In this document: one piece after another, positions 14,364 to 15,151 of the stretch | Position numbering within the stretch: the first letter of the stretch is position 1 | How the letters are laid out: every line of letters begins with the position of its first letter | NCBI GenBank assembly: GCA_049511115.1 | Contig: JBEKYH010000059.1 | Span: 1-15,151, forward strand | Source of the DNA: JBEKYH01 sp049511115 | GTDB taxonomy: Bacteria; Planctomycetota; Phycisphaerae; Tepidisphaerales; Tepidisphaeraceae | Length of the DNA: 15,151 nt | Reading direction: 5' to 3' | Program-made: the position numbers and the translations under genes | Notes under the pieces: model-generated | What the model was told of the DNA's origin: nothing | What the model saw: the letters and a program-made list of their open reading frames with translations, nothing else | Database searches by the model: none

Positions 14364-14668
14364 AATCTCGGGCGGTCCGCCAGCAGATGCTGCGCCGCCA
14401 ACTCAAGCACGGCTAGGGCTTGCTCACGGGAAACACCTTCGAAACCGTCCAAAAAGTCGTCCAGAGATTCGCCGGCGGCCAGTGAGTCGAACAGGTTTTT
14501 TACGGGTACGCGCGTGCCATAGAAACAGGGCGTGCCGCTGACCCGGTTGGGGTTAATCCAGATGAGGCCAAAGAGCGGATGGCCGGGCTGAATCTTGTCG
14601 CCTTCGAGGAGTTCAGGGGATATCTCCTGAACGTGCTGCAGCGGTAATGTTGCGGTGGTGTCGTGCAT
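14360..14668 (-). CDS. DUF433 (VapB-like) antitoxin
   Basis: A 102-residue protein. The DUF433 core is seen in the second half: IWINPNRVSGTPCFYGTRVPV (about 36-56), then FDSLAAGESLDDFLDGFEGVSREQALAVLE. By family knowledge these are winged or homeodomain-like antitoxins that pair with a DUF5615 PIN-like toxin encoded just downstream. That order is seen here, but the toxin is only a fragment. The first 35 residues are longer than in many members. The ATG at 14668 has GAGGG four bases upstream. It may persist as an orphan repressor. Confidence 0.8.
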   Translation of the reverse strand: MHDTTATLPLQHVQEISPELLEGDKIQPGHPLFGLIWINPNRVSGTPCFYGTRVPVKNLFDSLAAGESLDDFLDGFEGVSREQALAVLELAAQHLLADRPRL

Positions 14669-14759
14669 CGATCCCTCGTCGTATTTGCTAATTCAGCCAG
14701 TTAGTTGTAACACGAATGCGGCGCCGCCTCCATTATGAACGCCGCCCCTGGCCCGGCGA

Positions 14760-15151
14760 TCAAGCCACCGCCCGCGCTTCCTTCACCCTTTCGATCTGTG
14801 CCCCCACGGCCGCGAGCTTCAGTTCGATCTTTTCATAGCCGCGGTCAATGTGGTAGACGCGGTCGATGCGGGTGGTGCCCTTGGCGACCAGGCCGGCGAG
14901 CACAAGGGCCGCGCTGGCGCGGAGGTCGCTGGCCATGACGGAGGTGCCGTGAAGTTCATCCACGCCCTGGATCACAGCGGTGGCCCCTTCGACTTTGCGA
15001 ATGCGGGCGCCCATACGGTTGAGTTCGCCGACGTGGAGGAAACGGTCGGGGAAGATTCGCTCGGTGATGACGCTGTTGCCGCCGGCGAGGGCGAGGAGGG
15101 ACATTAGTTGGGCCTGCAAATCCGTTGGGAAGCCGGGGTAGGGCTGAGTGG
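14760..15151 (-). CDS. murA: UDP-N-acetylglucosamine 1-carboxyvinyltransferase, C-terminal part
   Basis: The C-terminal 129 residues of MurA, the frame being open to the right edge. MurA adds enolpyruvate from PEP to UDP-GlcNAc, the first committed step of peptidoglycan synthesis in the cytoplasm. Hallmarks: TQPYPGFPTDLQAQ at the edge, with the catalytic Asp of the PTDLQAQ motif; ERIFPDRFLHVGEL; ASDLRASAALVLAGL with the PEP-binding Arg; and VYHIDRGYEKIE. It ends normally after IERVKEARAVA with a stop at 14762-14760. An internal TTG at 15119 is not the true start. The Cys loop that binds fosfomycin lies outside the window. The neighbouring DUF433 gene begins 91 bp beyond its stop. Confidence 0.95.
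   Translation of the reverse strand, partial: TQPYPGFPTDLQAQLMSLLALAGGNSVITERIFPDRFLHVGELNRMGARIRKVEGATAVIQGVDELHGTSVMASDLRASAALVLAGLVAKGTTRIDRVYHIDRGYEKIELKLAAVGAQIERVKEARAVA

Noticed and set aside
14721..14730. GCGGCGCCGC palindrome near the end of murA
   Set aside because: Short, without loop or T-run; expected by chance in GC-rich DNA.

Overview
The window looks like a chromosomal segment of a GC-rich, Gram-negative-type bacterium. Coding density is high, SD-preceded ATG, GTG and TTG starts are mixed, secretion uses both Sec and Tat, and peptidoglycan synthesis is present (MurA). The mix of sugar hydrolases, a six-hairpin Tat protein, a zinc-ribbon tail-anchored protein and DUF433 would fit a planctomycete (Phycisphaerae-like) genome, but that is an inference from gene style only. 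No RNA gene, insertion sequence or CRISPR array was recognised.

Layout. (1) Bases 1-3386, plus strand: the REC-HPt tail of a hybrid histidine kinase that runs off the left edge, then 15 bp later a very large response regulator with the order REC, HD-GYP, REC, GGDEF, HPt. Together they form a phosphorelay able to both make and break c-di-GMP. An internal Shine-Dalgarno and GTG may also release the last HPt domain as a separate protein. (2) 3567-5768, plus strand: a secreted GH3 beta-glucosidase-type enzyme, followed directly by the C-terminal scrap of a beta-helix protein. (3) 5861-7174, minus strand: an AT-richer island with a small unknown protein and a DUF3800 protein, the latter joined to the next gene by a GTGA overlap. 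(4) 7171-12006, minus strand: a compact run of a Tat-exported six-hairpin glycosidase-like protein, a polytopic GT-C-like membrane protein, a class I glutamine amidotransferase-like protein whose nucleophile cysteine is glycine, and an ASCH-domain protein. (5) 12207-12785, minus strand: a triple zinc-ribbon protein with a C-terminal membrane anchor. (6) 12947-14325, plus strand: a HAD-IIA phosphatase and a small secreted protein built from a 58-residue internal duplication. (7) 14326-15151, minus strand: a DUF433 antitoxin whose DUF5615-type toxin survives only as its first dozen codons, and the C-terminus of murA running off the right edge.

Two themes stand out. The first is the c-di-GMP phosphorelay pair with duplicated HPt domains and a possible gene-within-gene. 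The second is evidence of gene decay and rearrangement at several borders: the beta-helix stub, the truncated toxin and the AT-rich DUF3800 insertion. The enzymes at 3567-5768 and 7171-9318 suggest an original polysaccharide-use locus that has been interrupted.
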